Assembly (NCBI RefSeq): GCF_900094595.1
Contig: NZ_FMAD01000004.1
Location: forward strand, 62,001-126,000
Reading direction: 5' to 3'
Length of the DNA: 64,000 bases
Source of the DNA: Cupriavidus alkaliphilus
GTDB lineage: Bacteria > Pseudomonadota > Gammaproteobacteria > Burkholderiales > Burkholderiaceae
Below, piece after piece: positions 61,281 to 64,000 of the stretch. Position 1 is the first letter of the stretch. Each line of letters starts with the position of its first letter. Below the pieces are notes generated by a model, which saw only the letters and a program-made list of their open reading frames with translations, made no database searches and had not been told where the DNA came from. Position numbers and translations under genes: made by a program.

Positions 61281-62354
61281 ATGACCACCAGCCAAAGCGC
61301 GTTCGAGCCAGGCCTCGGGCACCAGCCCTCCGCGCCGCACGCACCGCACGCACTGCACGCACCGCACGCAACCGCATCCCGCCACGCCGGCCCGATCTGG
61401 GCCACCGGCATCCTCGCCGCGCTGGCGTGGGCCGCGTTCGGTGTGCTGACATGGCAATGGCCCAACCAGGCAGCGGGCTTTAGCGACTGGGCCTATACCG
61501 CGGAACTGGGCATCGCGGCGCTGGCCGGCGCGGCCTTGCTGGCCGTGGTGGCGCTGGCCGGGCAGCGGGCGCCGGCCGCGCAACGCCCGCTGGCGGCGTT
61601 GCGCGCCGCCGGGCCGTGGCTGGTGGCGCTGCCCGTCGCGCTGTCGGCCTGGGAAATCCTGACCGCCAAGACCGCGATCCTGCCCACGCCGTTCTTCGCG
61701 CCGCCGCAGGCACTGATCGAGGTGTATGCGGACGACTGGCCGCGGCTGGGCGAGAGTGCGCTGAACACGCTGAAGCTGCTCGGGCTGGGCGTCGCATATG
61801 GCGGTCTCGCGGGCTTCCTGGTGGGCGTGTCGATCGGCTGGTCGCGACGCATCGGCTACTGGGTGCATCCGGTGCTGCGCGTGCTGGGGCCGCTGCCGTC
61901 GACCGCGCTGCTGCCGCTGACCTTCTACTTGTTCCCGTCGAGCTATGCCGCGGCGGTGTTCCTGATTGCGCTGGCCACGGCCTTCCCGGTGGCGGTGCTG
62001 ACCTGGTCGGGCGTGGCCGGCGTCAGCAAGAGCTATTACGACGTCGCGCGCACGCTGGGCGCCTCGGGCTGGTTCCTGGTGCTGCGGGTGGCGATCCCGG
62101 CGGCGCTGCCGCAGGTGTTTGTCGGCCTGTTCATGGGGCTCGGCGCTTCCTTCTCGGTGCTGGTCACCGCGGAAATGATGGGCGTGAAGTCCGGCCTGGG
62201 CTGGTACCTGACCTGGGCCCAGGGCTGGGCCTCGTACGTCAACATGTATGCGGCGCTGATCGTGATGGCGCTGCTGTTCTCGGGCGTGATCACGCTGCTG
62301 TTCGCCGCGCGCGACCGCGTGTTGTCGTGGCAGAAGGGGACGGTGAAATGGTGA
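61281..62354 (+). CDS. Sulfonate-type ABC transporter permease, with His/Pro/Ala-rich N-terminus
   Basis: A 357-residue BPD_transp_1 permease. Its cytoplasmic N-terminus is odd: SAPHAPHALHAPHATASRHA (about 17-36), made by short GCACCGCACGCA-like DNA repeats. Two extra N-terminal helices (about 42-60 and 75-95) precede the standard six-helix core; the EAA loop is DVARTLGASGWFLVLRVAIPAALPQ. The core helices match SsuC-type permeases. The stop overlaps the ATPase start by 7 nt. Confidence 0.9.
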   Translation: MTTSQSAFEPGLGHQPSAPHAPHALHAPHATASRHAGPIWATGILAALAWAAFGVLTWQWPNQAAGFSDWAYTAELGIAALAGAALLAVVALAGQRAPAAQRPLAALRAAGPWLVALPVALSAWEILTAKTAILPTPFFAPPQALIEVYADDWPRLGESALNTLKLLGLGVAYGGLAGFLVGVSIGWSRRIGYWVHPVLRVLGPLPSTALLPLTFYLFPSSYAAAVFLIALATAFPVAVLTWSGVAGVSKSYYDVARTLGASGWFLVLRVAIPAALPQVFVGLFMGLGASFSVLVTAEMMGVKSGLGWYLTWAQGWASYVNMYAALIVMALLFSGVITLLFAARDRVLSWQKGTVKW

Positions 62355-63226
62355 GCGTGGTCGAGCGGTTGAAAGCGTCGGGATCTTTCCCGCGCGTGAA
62401 GAAAGCTCCCCTCTCCCGCGCGCGGGAGAGGGGAGTTAACGCGGCGGCAGTTGATGACTCGACAGCACGGACCGGCGCCCGCATCGACATCCGCCAGGTC
62501 AGCCACTGGTTCGGCAGCGGCGCCGACCGGCTGCAGGTACTCGACAACGTCGACCTCGCCGTGGCGCCGGGCGAATTCGTCGCCCTGCTCGGCCCCAGCG
62601 GCTGCGGCAAGTCCACGCTGCTGCGGCTGGTCGCGGGCCTGGAGCAGCCCTCGTCGGGCGACATCCTGCAGGACGGCGCACCGATTACCGAGCCGGATCC
62701 GTCGCGCATCGTGGTGTTCCAGGATCCCACGCTGTACCCGTGGCGCCGTGTCTGGGACAACGTTGCGCTCGGGCTGCAGGCGCAGGGCATCCTCGCCCGG
62801 CAGCGCCATCGCGTTGACGACGCGTTGCGCCGCGTAGGGCTGGAATCGTTCGCGCGCGCCTTCCCGCACCAGCTGTCCGGCGGCATGGCGCAGCGCGTGG
62901 CGCTGGCGCGCGCGCTGGTCAACGAGCCGCGGCTGCTGGTGCTGGACGAGCCGCTGGGCAAGCTGGATTCGCTGACGCGGCTGGCCATGCAGAGCGACCT
63001 GGTCGAGCTGTGGCAGCGCTCGCGCTTCTCGGCGCTGCTGGTCACGCACGACGTGGAAGAGGCGCTGTTCCTGGCGCAGCGCGTCATCGTGTTCAGCCAG
63101 CGTCCGGCGCGCATCGCGGCCGAGCTCCGGGTCGACCTGCCCTATCCCCGCCATCGCGGCGATCCGCGCCTGACCGCGTTGCGCCATCAAGCGCTGCGCC
63201 ACCTGGGGCTCGACGCCAGCTGGTAA
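62348..63226 (+). CDS. Sulfonate-type ABC transporter ATP-binding protein
   Basis: A 292-residue NBD. Walker A is GPSGCGKSTLL (about 80-90), the signature LSGGMAQRVALARAL and Walker B LLVLDEPLGKLD follow, and the H-loop is LLVTHDVEEAL. The N-terminal 45 residues before the ATPase domain (IDIRQVSHWF) are longer than usual and partly coded by a perfect 30-bp palindrome, giving PLSRARERG. The ATG at 62348 overlaps the permease stop, consistent with translational coupling. Confidence 0.93.
   Translation: MVSVVERLKASGSFPRVKKAPLSRARERGVNAAAVDDSTARTGARIDIRQVSHWFGSGADRLQVLDNVDLAVAPGEFVALLGPSGCGKSTLLRLVAGLEQPSSGDILQDGAPITEPDPSRIVVFQDPTLYPWRRVWDNVALGLQAQGILARQRHRVDDALRRVGLESFARAFPHQLSGGMAQRVALARALVNEPRLLVLDEPLGKLDSLTRLAMQSDLVELWQRSRFSALLVTHDVEEALFLAQRVIVFSQRPARIAAELRVDLPYPRHRGDPRLTALRHQALRHLGLDASW
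62406..62435. repeat. Perfect 30-bp REP-like palindrome inside the ATPase gene
   Basis: Arms 62406-62420 and 62421-62435 are exact reverse complements (CTCCCCTCTCCCGCG core). It shares CTCTCCCGC with the element at 47554-47577. It lies in frame between the start codon and the ATPase domain, so it adds residues and does not break the protein. Confidence 0.85.
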
Positions 63227-63266
63227 TGACACGCATGGCGCCGTACTTCCCCGCGCGGGCCGCCCG

Positions 63267-64000
63267 ATGAGCGGCCCGCCGCCGCAGGCCTGGCTGAATG
63301 CGCTGCTGGTGCTGGTCGAGGCGCTGCAGCGCGGCCTGCTGTCGCTCTGGCATGCGCTGGGCCTGACCGGCGACAGCCACGGCCAGCCCGCATGGCCGTG
63401 GGCGCGGCGCGTGGCCGGCGAGACCCTGCTGATCGACCTGGGCCTGGCACGCCAGCTCGGCCTGACCCTGTGCGCCCTGGCGGTTGCGGTGCTGGCCGTG
63501 GCGTTGGCGCTGGCCTGGCGCCGCCGCGGCGTGCTGCTTGCAGCCGGCGCGCTGGCACTGGTGGCGGCGCCGTGGCCCAGCACATCGCTGCTGTTCGTGC
63601 CGGCCGCACCGACCAGCTTCCACGCCAGCCCGGCGCGTTTTTCGGTCGACACCATTGCCCTGGGCGCGCGCGTCTATGCGCAGCATTGCGCCAGCTGCCA
63701 CGGCACGGACGGACGCGGCGAAGGGCCGCTCGCCGCCGGCCTGGCGGTGTGGCCGCCCACGCTGGCCGGCCCGCTGCTGGCGCGACGCGCCGACGGCGAG
63801 CTGTTCTGGCACGTGCTGGCCGGCATGCGCGACCGGCGCGGCCGGCCCACCATGCCCGCCTTCCGCGACCGGCTTGGCGATCATGAGGCCTGGGCCGTGA
63901 TCGATTACATGAAGGCGCTATCCGCCGGCAGCGACAGCGCCGGCAACTGGCCCGTACCGCTGCAGCTGCCGGAGATGGCGGTCCGCTGCGCCGGTGCCGC
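63267..64000 (+). CDS. Membrane-anchored c-type cytochrome (partial)
   Basis: The frame from ATG 63267 is open to the right edge (about 244 residues). Two hydrophobic helices (about 68-85 and 90-107) precede a periplasmic cytochrome c domain with a single CASCH haem motif at about 144-148, GTDGRGEGPLAAGL after it, and an axial-ligand candidate Met in RRGRPTMPAFRDRL. The C-terminal part after VIDYMKALSAGSD looks like the start of another domain. It lies 40 bp after the ABC ATPase and may pass electrons from a sulfite or sulfonate oxidation step, but that link is only positional. Confidence 0.82.
   Translation, partial: MSGPPPQAWLNALLVLVEALQRGLLSLWHALGLTGDSHGQPAWPWARRVAGETLLIDLGLARQLGLTLCALAVAVLAVALALAWRRRGVLLAAGALALVAAPWPSTSLLFVPAAPTSFHASPARFSVDTIALGARVYAQHCASCHGTDGRGEGPLAAGLAVWPPTLAGPLLARRADGELFWHVLAGMRDRRGRPTMPAFRDRLGDHEAWAVIDYMKALSAGSDSAGNWPVPLQLPEMAVRCAGA

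Overview
This window is a high-GC bacterial chromosome segment. Gene content and style point to the Burkholderiales, most likely Cupriavidus or a close relative. The clues are tripartite-tricarboxylate (Bug) binding proteins, many GntR/FCD and LysR regulators, two heavy-metal RND efflux operons, CaiB-type CoA-transferases and a sulfonate/thiol oxidation cluster. This genus call is inference from protein families; no rRNA, tRNA, CRISPR array or complete insertion sequence was seen. The segment reads as accessory catabolic and efflux DNA of the kind carried on a secondary replicon.

Layout. 1-5.3 kb: an organic-acid cluster on the minus strand (formyl-CoA:oxalate CoA-transferase-like gene, fumarylacetoacetate-hydrolase-family gene, transhydrogenase alpha subunit cut by the window edge), then a GntR/FCD regulator and a 2-dehydropantoate reductase-like gene. 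Four copies of a TGATATATCA operator mark this cluster as one regulon. 5.5-10.1 kb: TerC-type membrane protein, Tat-exported glucan protein OpgD, a GntR regulator, an EamA exporter and a 61-residue protein. 10.3-17.3 kb: a six-gene heavy-metal efflux operon (CzcI-like leader, CzcC, a 189-aa periplasmic anchor, CzcB, CzcA, a 128-aa exported protein), mostly overlapping or tightly spaced. 17.4-21.3 kb: a 1320-residue autotransporter. 21.6-27.2 kb: acyl-CoA catabolism (acyl-CoA dehydrogenase, CoA-transferase, thiolase, acyl-CoA ligase).

27.3-41 kb: regulators interleaved with small catabolic units: an M20 amidohydrolase plus Bug protein under a divergent LysR, a poly-glycine-tethered sugar dehydrogenase lipoprotein, a uracil-DNA-glycosylase-fold protein, an IclR/GMC oxidoreductase/MFS/GntR unit, a BON-domain protein and an alpha/beta hydrolase. 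41.5-47.4 kb: a large MscS-type channel, an autoregulated LysR with a nitronate monooxygenase-like gene, a small exported protein and a NodS-like methyltransferase. 47.6-54 kb: a second RND efflux operon with its own short exported leader gene.

54.2-55.3 kb holds the most unusual element: a two-gene HTH-nucleotidyltransferase (MNT) plus HEPN-like module preceded by four exact-period 20-bp tandem repeats, resembling an HEPN/MNT toxin-antitoxin or abortive-infection pair but with non-canonical residues at both predicted active sites. 55.3-64 kb is a sulfur region: a four-domain rhodanese, a thiol dioxygenase of the Gln type, an SfnB-like flavoprotein, an SsuD-like monooxygenase, a sulfonate ABC transporter whose ATPase gene carries a perfect 30-bp palindrome near its 5' end, and a membrane cytochrome c that runs off the right edge.
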